A DNA stretch of 64,000 nucleotides, taken from the NCBI RefSeq assembly GCF_951801035.1, contig NZ_CATOKT010000003.1. One strand, given 5' to 3'. Positions 16,621-24,162 of the stretch are shown here, one piece after another. The position numbers and the translations under genes are program-made. Numbering within the stretch: position 1 is the first letter of the stretch; every line of letters starts with the position of its first letter. The DNA is from Adlercreutzia sp910585575. GTDB lineage: Bacteria; Actinomycetota; Coriobacteriia; Coriobacteriales; Eggerthellaceae. The notes beneath the pieces were generated by a model. It was not told where the DNA came from and searched no databases. It saw only the letters and a list, made by a program, of their open reading frames with translations.

Positions 16621-18246
16621 ATGAGCAACGCAAAGAACGTATCTCGTCGTGACCTGTTCAAGTTCGGCGGCCTGGCCGCCATGGGCGTCGCCACTGCCGG
16701 CGCGCTGGCTGGCTGCGGGCAGCCGAAGCTGGCCAGCACCGGTAGCGCCGCCGCCGAGGACGGTTCCACCTATATGGGCCCCAGCTTCCTGCAGAAGCCG
16801 GCGGAGATTACCGACTTCGCCGAGACCCATGAGTTCGACGTGGTAGTGGTAGGCGCCGGCGAGTCGGGCCTTTCCGCCATGCATGCCGCCTTGGAGGCCG
16901 GCGCTACGGTGGGCGCGCTGCAGAGCCTGTCCATTGTGCAGACCGCAGGCAACATGGGCGCCTCCATCGATCTGACCAAGACCAGCGAGGCCGGCATCAA
17001 GGCGGCGCTGTCCTTCATCAACTACAAGAGCGACTATCGTGCCAACATGGGTCAGGTGGAAACCTGGGCCCGCAACTCCCAGGAAGCGCTGGCCTGGTGG
17101 GCCGATGCGGCCGCTCAGGGCGGCAGCGAGTCGCAGCCCTACGACTACACGGTGAATTGCAACGGCCACGAGGTGTTCTTCCATGCCAACACTTACTTCC
17201 ATGACGAGGGCCACCAGAAGGGCGCGCTCATCATCGGCGACGCCGTGCAGGCCGAGGGCGCCGAGATCTTCTTCGAGACTCCCTGCGTGCAGCTGTACGT
17301 GGAGGACGGCCGCGTGGCCGGCGCCATCGGCGAGACGGCCGACGGCTCGCACATCCTGCTGAAGGCCGCCAAGGGCGTCATCATGGCTGCCGGTGACTAC
17401 GTGGGCGACTCCGAGATGCTCGAGTTCTTCACCCCCGACGCGAAGGGCCTGCACCAGGCCGTGGACTTCCGCAACGGCACGGGCCTGAAGGCCGCTCTGT
17501 GGGCCGGTGCTCAGATGTGCCCCGCCTCCCACACCAAGATGGTGCACGGCGAGGGCCCGAAGGTGCGCTTCGAGATGCCCTACCTGTTCCTGGACCGTCA
17601 TGGCAAGCGTTTCATGGACGAGGGCTGCTGCCGCATGGGCTACCTGAACGAGTTCACCAACAAGTACCTGGCCGAGGTCGACTTTGCCGACTCCACCGCC
17701 GTGAAGTTCTTCTCCATCGTGCCCACGAACTGGGAAGAGCACTACGAGGAGTGGAAGGACTTCTCCGACATCTCCATCCACAACGCCTACCGCAACGTGG
17801 ACCCGGAGGCCTGGATCAAGGGCGACACCCTGGAGGAGCTGGCCGCGAACATGATTGCCTACGCCGACCAGGAGCAGTGGGCCCACGATTACACCGTCGA
17901 GGCCATTGTGGAGTCCATCAACCGCTACAACGAGCTGGTGAAGGCCGGCAAGGGCGATGAGGACTTCGGCAAGCGCGACGAGTACATGGTGCCCATCGAG
18001 GCTCCCTGCTACGCGGTGCCCCGCGGCGCCAACAACATCGATGCGCTGGTGGACGGCTTGTGGTGCGACGACCACTTCCAGTGCCTCGACGCCAACATGC
18101 AGCCGATCGAGGGCCTGTTCGCCGTGGGCAACGCCTCTGGTCCGTTCTTCGGCAACAGCAACTACCCGATGGACATCGAGGGCCTGTCCGTAGGCCGCGC
18201 CATCACCACCGGCTTTGCCACGGGTCGCTACGTGGCTGGCCTCTAG
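16621..18246 (+). CDS. Tat-exported FAD-dependent oxidoreductase lipoprotein
   Basis: This 541-residue relative of the flavoprotein at 8426 also belongs to the FAD_binding_2/fumarate-reductase-like family. It has a twin-arginine signal (SRRDLFKFGG), a lipobox LAGC near residue 30, and a dinucleotide-binding motif VVVVGAGESGLSAMHAA near 75. Conserved flavin contacts include GVIMAAGDY and a C-terminal IEGLFAVGNASG. The segment NSNYPMDIEGLSVGRAITTG is near the end. There are no haem-binding motifs. It differs widely from the other flavoprotein, so the substrate is likely different. A membrane LuxR regulator gene follows after a terminator. Confidence 0.87.
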   Translation: MSNAKNVSRRDLFKFGGLAAMGVATAGALAGCGQPKLASTGSAAAEDGSTYMGPSFLQKPAEITDFAETHEFDVVVVGAGESGLSAMHAALEAGATVGALQSLSIVQTAGNMGASIDLTKTSEAGIKAALSFINYKSDYRANMGQVETWARNSQEALAWWADAAAQGGSESQPYDYTVNCNGHEVFFHANTYFHDEGHQKGALIIGDAVQAEGAEIFFETPCVQLYVEDGRVAGAIGETADGSHILLKAAKGVIMAAGDYVGDSEMLEFFTPDAKGLHQAVDFRNGTGLKAALWAGAQMCPASHTKMVHGEGPKVRFEMPYLFLDRHGKRFMDEGCCRMGYLNEFTNKYLAEVDFADSTAVKFFSIVPTNWEEHYEEWKDFSDISIHNAYRNVDPEAWIKGDTLEELAANMIAYADQEQWAHDYTVEAIVESINRYNELVKAGKGDEDFGKRDEYMVPIEAPCYAVPRGANNIDALVDGLWCDDHFQCLDANMQPIEGLFAVGNASGPFFGNSNYPMDIEGLSVGRAITTGFATGRYVAGL

Positions 18247-18257
18247 GCTCTCCCGAA

Positions 18258-18287
18258 CGCCGAGCTGCTCCCTCCCCAAGCTCGGCG
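18258..18287 (+). terminator. First hairpin after the second flavoprotein gene
   Basis: CGCCGAGCT (18258-18266) pairs with AGCTCGGCG (18279-18287) over a 12-base loop. It lies 12 bases past the stop codon, immediately before a stronger terminator. Confidence 0.5.
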
Positions 18288-18298
18288 CATTCCCTCCG

Positions 18299-18330
18299 GG
18301 CCGGCGACCGTTGCAGGTCGCCGGCCTTTT
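18299..18330 (+). terminator. Intrinsic terminator between flavoprotein and LuxR gene
   Basis: A perfect 11-bp stem (GGCCGGCGACC 18299-18309 with GGTCGCCGGCC 18316-18326) is followed by TTTT. The regulator gene downstream therefore probably has its own promoter in the AT-rich 18331-18375 stretch. Confidence 0.85.
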
Positions 18331-18390
18331 GTGCAAAAATTGATTCCTTGAACAATTGACTTCTTGTTAAACGATGGGGAAGGGGAGGCA

Positions 18391-19818
18391 GTGCTCGGGG
18401 AACGCGAAAGCGCGGCGGAACGCCGTGCGCTGATGGCGGGCGGCCGCCTCTATATAGTGGCCTACGGGTGCGCCCGCGCCTGGGCGACGCTTACCTTTAC
18501 GGGAACGGGCGCGGCGGTGCTGGCGGAGGTGCCGTGGAGTTTCGATCCGCACCTTACCTTCGATGCGGCTTATATTGCCATCAGCCTCTTGCTGGTGCTG
18601 TGCTTCCGACGGTTTATTCCCTTGAACGAAAACCGATGGGTGAAGACGGCGTCGGCGGCTGGTATGGTGGTGGCGTCGCTGTGCTGTGTGGCAGCGTGGT
18701 GGTTGCCCGCATTCTCGTTCCCGTTGATGATAATCGGGTCGTTGGCGGCGGGTCTGGGCTATGGGCTGTTTCTGCTGCTGGCGGCCGAGGTGCTGGCCAC
18801 CTTCAGCTTGCTGCGCATCTTCTTGTTCCTGTCCGCGGCCATGCTGCTGGGCACCGTGATCACGTTCTTCTGCCAGTCGATGACGGGCGTAGCTGCCCAG
18901 GCGGCGCTGGTGCTCTTGCCGGTGCTGGCGGCGCTCTACCTGCAGAACGCCTATGGCCAGGTGCCGACGGCCGAGCGGCCCAAGCGCGGTGTGCCGAAGT
19001 TCTCCTATCCGTGGAAGCTGTTCGCGCTGTACGGCCTGTACGCGTTTGCCTACGGCATGCGCGCCAACCAGCTGACGGCCGGAGCCGGCCAGCATTCGTC
19101 TGTTTCTACGTTTGTGCTGATGGCGGTCTTGTTCCTGACGGCGTACTTTGCCTCGAAGCGCTTCAACATCGGGCTTTTGTACCGTTCGCCCGTGGTGCTC
19201 ATGGTGTGCGGCTTTTTGCTGGTGCCCGCCGAGAGCCTGCTGGGCAGCGCCGCCTCCAGCTGGCTTATCTCCATTAGCTTCTCGCTCATGTCATTCCTGG
19301 TCATGTTTCTGCTCTACGACATCTCCAAGCGCATGGGCGTGGCCATTGTGGCGTTCATGGCGGTGAAGAATGCCGAGCAGCTGTTCCAGGTGTTGGGCGG
19401 GGCGGCCACCGACGGGCTGGGACTTTTGGGGCTGCCGGCAGCCACTGAGAACGTGGTGGTGACAGCTATTGTGGGGGTGCTCATCCTGGCGGCCACGGTG
19501 CTGCTGTTCTCGGAGAAAGAGCTGGCCAGCAAGTGGGGCGTGGGCATTCTGGATGCCGGCGGCCTGGTGGAGCGCACGGAAGAAGAGGAGCAGACAGCCG
19601 TGCGCGTCCAGGAACTGGCGGAGACCTATCGCCTGAGCCCGCGCGAAACCGAGGTGCTGGCGCTGTTGGCCGAGAGAAAAACCGGTCGCGTCATTCAGCA
19701 GGAGCTGTTCATTGCCGAGGGCACGTTCAAGGCCCACACGCGCCATATCTACGAGAAGGTGGGGGTCAACTCCCGCAAGGAGCTTTTCGAGGTTATGGGT
19801 ATTGCCCAGCGGGCGTAA
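18391..19818 (+). CDS. Membrane-anchored LuxR-family transcriptional regulator
   Basis: This 475-residue second copy of the membrane-LuxR architecture has about 12 hydrophobic segments between residues 15 and 385. A short Glu-rich linker leads to a LuxR/GerE DNA-binding domain (about 405-475; YRLSPRETEVLALLAER and the FKAHTRHIYEKVGV recognition helix region). I place the start at GTG 18391 because GGGGAGG lies just upstream; a TTG at 18364 is possible. It follows the Tat flavoprotein gene at 16621 and presumably regulates it or a distant reductase. The gene order is reversed relative to the first pair (6713-9940). Confidence 0.85.
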   Translation: MLGERESAAERRALMAGGRLYIVAYGCARAWATLTFTGTGAAVLAEVPWSFDPHLTFDAAYIAISLLLVLCFRRFIPLNENRWVKTASAAGMVVASLCCVAAWWLPAFSFPLMIIGSLAAGLGYGLFLLLAAEVLATFSLLRIFLFLSAAMLLGTVITFFCQSMTGVAAQAALVLLPVLAALYLQNAYGQVPTAERPKRGVPKFSYPWKLFALYGLYAFAYGMRANQLTAGAGQHSSVSTFVLMAVLFLTAYFASKRFNIGLLYRSPVVLMVCGFLLVPAESLLGSAASSWLISISFSLMSFLVMFLLYDISKRMGVAIVAFMAVKNAEQLFQVLGGAATDGLGLLGLPAATENVVVTAIVGVLILAATVLLFSEKELASKWGVGILDAGGLVERTEEEEQTAVRVQELAETYRLSPRETEVLALLAERKTGRVIQQELFIAEGTFKAHTRHIYEKVGVNSRKELFEVMGIAQRA

Positions 19819-19882
19819 GGGGAAGGGGAGGGTCGTTCACGAGCCGTCCGCGGACATTTTTTGAAGAGGCGCCCTTGGCCTC

Positions 19883-19910
19883 TTGACGGCGCCGTTCTTC
19901 GCCCTATACT
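19883..19910 (+). promoter_or_regulatory. Promoter of the rplJ-rplL operon
   Basis: TTGACG (19883-19888) and TATACT (19905-19910) are spaced by 16 bases and match the housekeeping sigma consensus well. They precede a roughly 250-base leader before rplJ, as expected for the L10 operon. Confidence 0.8.
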
Positions 19911-19916
19911 AGATAA

Positions 19917-20154
19917 GCTGCTCAAATCAGCAGCAACCGAACAGAACTGTTCCGCTACTTAAGACAGCAGGCACCCGCCGCGCGGCCCGCCAGGGAAGCG
20001 CTCAAGGTTTAATCGCGCAAGCGGCCCGCCGAGGTGGTCGACAAGATTCGCTTCCGTGAATTCGTGCGGCCTCCGTCTTATGGGCGGGGGCCGTTTCCTT
20101 TTCAGGCAGGCGGCCCACCCGTGAAGGGCGGAACCCGAGTGCTTGAAAAGGAGG
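19917..20154 (+). promoter_or_regulatory. L10-type ribosomal protein leader
   Basis: The approximately 240-base untranslated leader between the promoter and rplJ contains several complementary GC-rich segments, for example CGGCCCGCC-like stretches at about 19992 and 20030, and a GCGGCCTCCG/GGGGGCCGT pairing near 20067-20093. In many bacteria the L10(L12)4 complex binds such a leader and represses translation of rplJ. Position and length support this; the exact kink-turn was not resolved by eye. Confidence 0.65.
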
Positions 20155-20166
20155 TGTACGTACCCT

Positions 20167-20688
20167 ATGCCCAATGCTCAGAACAAAGAGATGCTCGCTG
20201 CCATCAAGGAGGATCTCGACGGCGCTTCCGCCATGTGGGTGGTCGACTACCGTGGTCTGACCGTGAAGGAGATGCAGCAGCTGCGTCGCGATATCCGCGA
20301 GGCCGGCTCGGTCATCAAGGTTTACAAGAACACGCTGGTTCACCTGGCCCTGGCCGAGGCCGAGCTGCCCACGCTGGACGATCTGCTGGAAGGCCCCAGC
20401 GCCTTCGTGTTCGCCGGCGGTGATGTGGCTGCTTCCGCCAAGGCGGTGAAGAACTTTGCCAAGGCGAACGAGAACCTGGAGATCAAGGGCGGCCTGATGG
20501 AAGGCGCTGCCGTTTCCGCCACCGAGGTGGAGGCCATCGCGTCCCTGCCCTCTCGCGAGGAGCTCATGGCGAAGATCGCCGGTGCTATTTCCGGTGTCGC
20601 TCGCGGTCTGGCCACCAGCATCAACGGTGTGCCCCGTGGCATGGCCCAGGTCATCAAGGCCGTGGCCGATCAGAAGGAAGCTGCCTAA
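20167..20688 (+). CDS. rplJ: 50S ribosomal protein L10
   Basis: L10 forms the base of the ribosomal stalk and binds dimers of L7/L12. The 173-residue product has the conserved N-terminal domain (WVVDYRGLTVKEMQQLRRDIREAG then YKNTL) and an FAGGD segment. The Ala-rich C-terminal helix (about 140-170) is the L7/L12 binding site. An AAAAGGAGGTG ribosome site lies 12 bases before the ATG. rplL follows after 91 bases, so the two form the usual rplJL unit, apparently under autoregulation through the leader. Confidence 0.97.
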   Translation: MPNAQNKEMLAAIKEDLDGASAMWVVDYRGLTVKEMQQLRRDIREAGSVIKVYKNTLVHLALAEAELPTLDDLLEGPSAFVFAGGDVAASAKAVKNFAKANENLEIKGGLMEGAAVSATEVEAIASLPSREELMAKIAGAISGVARGLATSINGVPRGMAQVIKAVADQKEAA

Positions 20689-20779
20689 CAGCTCGCGCGG
20701 CCTGAGACGGGTCGCTTAGAAACAAGAAAACTTGCGGTCGGCGCAAAGAGGTGCCGGCCCCCTTTGAAAGGAAACTAAC

Positions 20780-21160
20780 ATGGCTGTTACCCGTGAAGAG
20801 ATTCTTGAGGCTCTGAAGGAGATGTCCCTGCTCGAGGCTTCCGAGCTCGTGAAGGACATCGAGGAGACCTTCGGCGTGTCCGCCGCTGCCCCCGTGGCTG
20901 TGGCTGCCGCTGGTGCTGCTCCGGCTGAGGGCGGCGCTGCCGAGGAGAAGTCCGACTTCGACGTTGTGCTCGAGGGCTTCGGCGACAACAAGATCGCCGT
21001 CATCAAGGTTGTCCGCGAGATCACCGGCCTGGGCCTGAAGGAGGCCAAGGAGGTCGTCGAGGGCGCTCCGAAGCCGGTCGCCGAGGGCGTGAACAAGGAG
21101 AAGGCCGAGGAGATCAAGGGCAAGCTGGAGGAAGCCGGCGCCGCTGTGACCCTGAAGTAA
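20780..21160 (+). CDS. rplL: 50S ribosomal protein L7/L12
   Basis: L7/L12 is the multi-copy stalk protein that recruits translational GTPases. The 126-residue product has the N-terminal dimerisation region (EEILEALKEMSLLEASELVK), the Ala/Gly-rich hinge at 35-52, and the C-terminal globular domain with KIAVIKVVREITGLGLKEAK and VEGAPKPV. TTTGAAAGGAAACTAAC precedes the ATG. It ends at a strong terminator. Codon use is strongly biased, as expected for a highly expressed gene. Confidence 0.98.
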   Translation: MAVTREEILEALKEMSLLEASELVKDIEETFGVSAAAPVAVAAAGAAPAEGGAAEEKSDFDVVLEGFGDNKIAVIKVVREITGLGLKEAKEVVEGAPKPVAEGVNKEKAEEIKGKLEEAGAAVTLK

Positions 21161-21201
21161 ATTCGCGCAAGCGAACACTTCTCCAACCTTTACGGTTATG
21201 C

Positions 21202-21232
21202 AAGAACCCCCGCTTTGGCGGGGGTTCTTTTG
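21202..21232 (+). terminator. Terminator of rplJL
   Basis: A perfect 12-bp stem (AAGAACCCCCGC 21202-21213 with GCGGGGGTTCTT 21218-21229) with a TTTG loop runs into TTTTG. It is 41 bases after the rplL stop. Confidence 0.93.
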
Positions 21233-21335
21233 TTGCGTACGGCTGTTTGTTAGTATGCGCGGGGCAGGGGTGGGGCAAATGGCTGCATATTGACGATTTT
21301 GGAGCGAAAGCGCTCGAAACGAAGGTTGTTCGAGT

Positions 21336-21476
21336 CGGATTGGCTGAGAAACAGCGATTTTGGAACCACGATCGTAAAAGGATGTTCCAAGACCGTCGTT
21401 TCGCAGCCAATTGAAGGGGGATAAGCAGTGTTTTGGCGATGGTCGGTTCCAAAATCGAACTTTCGCAGCCAATCCG
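21336..21476. repeat. Palindromic repeat element with three copies of a 31-32-base motif
   Basis: Copy A (21336-21367, minus orientation) and copy C (21445-21476, plus orientation) form a near-perfect terminal inverted repeat. Each joins CAGCCAATCCG-type and GGTTCCAAAATCG-type segments. A third, diverged plus-oriented copy B lies between them (21383-21413; TGTTCCAAGACCG then TTTCGCAGCCAATTG). A further half copy (CGATTTTGGA) appears near 21293. No coding frame is present. The layout suggests a REP/MITE-like intergenic repeat or a regulator-binding array. Confidence 0.7.
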
Positions 21477-21521
21477 CCCTGCCTTACTGCAGAAATGGGA
21501 TTCCAGCCAACTGAATTAAGA

Positions 21522-22562
21522 CTATGGCCGAGCAAGCCACTCCTGCAGGCTGTCGATGTCGCGCTGGGCTTGGGCTTGGCCGGTTTCGTAGGATTTGACG
21601 AGGGCCTGGTAGTCGGTGGTTTTGTTGGTGACCTCCATGGTGTCGGGGTAGAACACCCAGGCGGCGCCCGATTGCTCGAGCTGCTCGATTTCGTCGCACA
21701 ACTGGTTGTAGGGCTGCCAGCGCGCTATAGTGCGCTCGGCCACGAGGGGATGCTTGCGGAAGGCGGCGCGGAACAGGGCCTGGGCTCCACGCCCCATGGG
21801 TTTCTTGCGGTAGCCGCGGGGCTGCGTGCGGATGATGCAGAAGCGTTCGAAGCCGTCGGCGCGGGCGGCGTTCAGCAGAATGCCCCAGCTGTCGCCCATG
21901 CCACCGTCCACGTAGGTGCGCCCGGCAACAGTAGTGGGCGGCATAAAAATGGGCATGGTGGACGAAGCGCGTACCATGAGTCCCACGTCATGGGCGTTTA
22001 CCATGTCGGCCTTGGTCCAGGCAACGGTTTCGCCGGTATCCCAGTCCATGGCCTCGATGTGTAGGTCGGCGGGATTGGCGCGGAAGGTGTTCCAGTCGAA
22101 GCGCATGGGATCGTCGGGCGGTGCCGTTTCAATGAGCTCCTCGTAGAGGTAGGGACCGTTGAAGTACCCGGTGCCGCGCAAAAAGCTGCCCCAGCCGCCG
22201 AAGCGGGGGTACTGCACCAGCTCCACGAAGGAGGCGCGAGCGCGGACAGGGTCGCGCACCAGGTAGTTCACCGTGTGGCTGGATCCCGCAGAAATGCCGT
22301 AGACCTTTCCGAAGTTGAGGTTGCGGGCCAGCAGTTCCACCACCATGGGAGCCGTGTAGCTGTTGCGCATGCCGCCGCCCTCGAAGATGAGCGCCACATC
22401 GGGCTGGTTGATAGCAAGATCGGCAGGGCGGCTCGTGGGACGTTGGTCCGCGCCGCTGCCATTGGCCGCAAGGGCGTCCGTCTTAGGTGCGTCAGTTTCG
22501 ACGTCAGTTGAACTGGCTTGCGCGGGGCATCTATGGGGGGAGTTCTCGATCACGGAAATCAC
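21522..22562 (-). CDS. Patatin-like phospholipase
   Basis: This 346-residue protein belongs to the bacterial patatin (RssA/YjjU-like) lipases, which hydrolyse acyl chains through a Ser-Asp dyad. The oxyanion hole is EGGGMRNSY (61-69), the nucleophile is Ser91 in GISAG, and the catalytic Asp219 lies in DGGMGD. The first 50 residues are polar and low-complexity, with no signal peptide, so the protein is probably cytoplasmic. The start is GTG with a modest GAGAAAGC site. The C-terminal quarter is similar to YjjU-type proteins with a DUF6363-like helical end (inference). Confidence 0.87.
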   Translation of the reverse strand: MISVIENSPHRCPAQASSTDVETDAPKTDALAANGSGADQRPTSRPADLAINQPDVALIFEGGGMRNSYTAPMVVELLARNLNFGKVYGISAGSSHTVNYLVRDPVRARASFVELVQYPRFGGWGSFLRGTGYFNGPYLYEELIETAPPDDPMRFDWNTFRANPADLHIEAMDWDTGETVAWTKADMVNAHDVGLMVRASSTMPIFMPPTTVAGRTYVDGGMGDSWGILLNAARADGFERFCIIRTQPRGYRKKPMGRGAQALFRAAFRKHPLVAERTIARWQPYNQLCDEIEQLEQSGAAWVFYPDTMEVTNKTTDYQALVKSYETGQAQAQRDIDSLQEWLARP

Positions 22563-22574
22563 GCTTTCTCGACA

Positions 22575-22606
22575 CGAAAAAAGGGAGCTCCGAAGAGCTC
22601 CCTTTT
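22575..22606 (-). terminator. Terminator of the baeRF gene, probably bidirectional
   Basis: A 12-bp stem (AAAAGGGAGCTC 22579-22590 with GAGCTCCCTTTT 22595-22606) around CGAA is flanked by an A run, which reads as U on the minus transcript. It lies 28 bases past the minus-strand baeRF stop. Confidence 0.85.
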
Positions 22607-22633
22607 AGTATAAGCCTTTGGGCGCGCGGTTCG

Positions 22634-23884
22634 TTACTCGGCGTAGCGGTACAGGGCGGCGATGGGCTGGTCGGTGGGCATCTGATCCTGCTCGACGATG
22701 TAGATGTGAGCATCCTGGAGCAGGGCGGCCTTGGCGAAGGCATCGGTGATGTCGGGCGCGGCCGGATCGATGTAGCCGTTGTCGACCGGGTTGGCGTTGG
22801 GATCAAAGGTGACGGTGCCGGTGTTGATGTCGAAGCCGCCGGGGAGCACCTTGCCCTTCACCATGAACAGGGCCTTCACGCGACGCTCGGCCAGGGCCAT
22901 GCCGATGTTGTCCCAGTCGTCCGAGGCCTTGTTGTGGGCCTTGTCGCCGGCGAACTTCTCGGCGGTTTCCTTGATGTTCGCATCGCGGATGCCGTCCATA
23001 ACGGCCAGGGACTCTTCGAGCAGCTCCTTGCCGTTCAAGCCGGCGGGGTCCTTCTCGATGCCCACGGGCAGCAGGTGGCGCAGGGTGGAAATCTTGCGGA
23101 ACTCGTTCACGTACTCAGGATCGCAGCACAGGATGATGGGGGTGGTGTCGTCGCGCACCAGATAGTCGTCCACGGCCTTGTTCACGTAGCGGAACCACTG
23201 CTGGGCGTCTTCCTTCTTCACCTCGTTGCGGCTCTTGCGGTCGTGGTACTGGGAATCGTGGCCCTCAAGGCTCACGAAGTCCAGGGCGCCTTCCTCGTGC
23301 TTGCGCACGTCGGCCTCGGTTTCATCGCTGTCGGCGAACAGCTGGCTGAAGTAGTCGTGCACTTCTTTCGGGAGTTCCTGGCGCGTGGCGTGGGTGCGGT
23401 CGCCCTTTACCCAGCTGAAGCGGTCGTTGCCCAGCTCCAGCACGTAGTACTCGGTGCCGTACTGGAAGTTGCGCAGCAGCGGCTTCACGAAGTAGGTCTC
23501 GCCGGCGGCCACCATGGGCTCGGGGGCGAAGAACAGGTTGTACACGTACACGGCGTCGTTGCTCATGAGGAAGCCCAGGCCCTCGCCGGCGTGAATCCAC
23601 AGCGGCATATCGGCGTGGTCGAGCAGATACTTGGCGCGCTTCTCGATGCCCTTGTAGGCGTCCTTGTCGTAGGACTCGGCCAGCGTGCGCTCGGCGTCCT
23701 TCATAAGATCCTTGAACATGTCGGCGTCCCACTCGTCGCGGCGCTCTTCGCGCTCGGAATGATGCACCGGAATGTACAGCGAGACCACCGGGGCAGTAAC
23801 ATTCTCAAGAATGGACGGATCGAACCCCTCCATTACGTGAATGCTCTCGTCGGTGAGGCGCTGAGTCTCCTTCTCGTCTTTCAT
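22634..23884 (-). CDS. baeRF-domain protein (bacterial eRF1-like)
   Basis: This 416-residue protein resembles the bacterial archaeo-eukaryotic release-factor-like (baeRF) families. An N-terminal VVSLYIPVHHSEREERRDEW segment is followed by FVKPLLRNFQYGTEYYVLELGNDRFSWVKG (split here by function: substrate-binding core then the domain 2 strand order). A LLPVGIEKDPAG-type linker and a C-terminal L7Ae/eRF1 domain-3-like part end the protein. These proteins are thought to interact with ribosomes under stress, but roles are largely undetermined. GGAGG precedes the ATG. It is monocistronic. The family call is from pattern memory, not alignment. Confidence 0.65.
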   Translation of the reverse strand: MKDEKETQRLTDESIHVMEGFDPSILENVTAPVVSLYIPVHHSEREERRDEWDADMFKDLMKDAERTLAESYDKDAYKGIEKRAKYLLDHADMPLWIHAGEGLGFLMSNDAVYVYNLFFAPEPMVAAGETYFVKPLLRNFQYGTEYYVLELGNDRFSWVKGDRTHATRQELPKEVHDYFSQLFADSDETEADVRKHEEGALDFVSLEGHDSQYHDRKSRNEVKKEDAQQWFRYVNKAVDDYLVRDDTTPIILCCDPEYVNEFRKISTLRHLLPVGIEKDPAGLNGKELLEESLAVMDGIRDANIKETAEKFAGDKAHNKASDDWDNIGMALAERRVKALFMVKGKVLPGGFDINTGTVTFDPNANPVDNGYIDPAAPDITDAFAKAALLQDAHIYIVEQDQMPTDQPIAALYRYAE

Positions 23885-23982
23885 GTCAAACCTCCATAGT
23901 GGTTGGGAACCAACAGTTGGCGCTGCCGGCCGGGCCGTGCGCCCGGGACGCGCTTGGGCGCGTTTGCATCGCGTGATAAAAG

Positions 23983-24015
23983 CATAGCCCCCCGACGCTG
24001 GTTCGGGGGGCTATG
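23983..24015. terminator. Long GC-rich inverted repeat between divergent units
   Basis: CATAGCCCCCCGA (23983-23995) is perfectly complementary to TCGGGGGGCTATG (24003-24015), a 13-bp stem with a 7-base loop. It lies upstream of the baeRF gene and downstream of the zinc-ATPase gene (both minus strand). It is therefore best placed to end the ATPase operon, although it lies 148 bases past the stop. Confidence 0.6.
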
Positions 24016-24162
24016 GACGGGTCTGTGAACTTCTGGTTGCCGAAATGCTGATTTAGGAGGTTGGTATTCGCGTTGTGACCGGAGGACGGGTGCGGAACGA
24101 AGGGCGGGAGCGCTTCGGGGCTCCGTGCCGCCAGGGCGGCTGGGACCTATCCTGGCGGCAGC

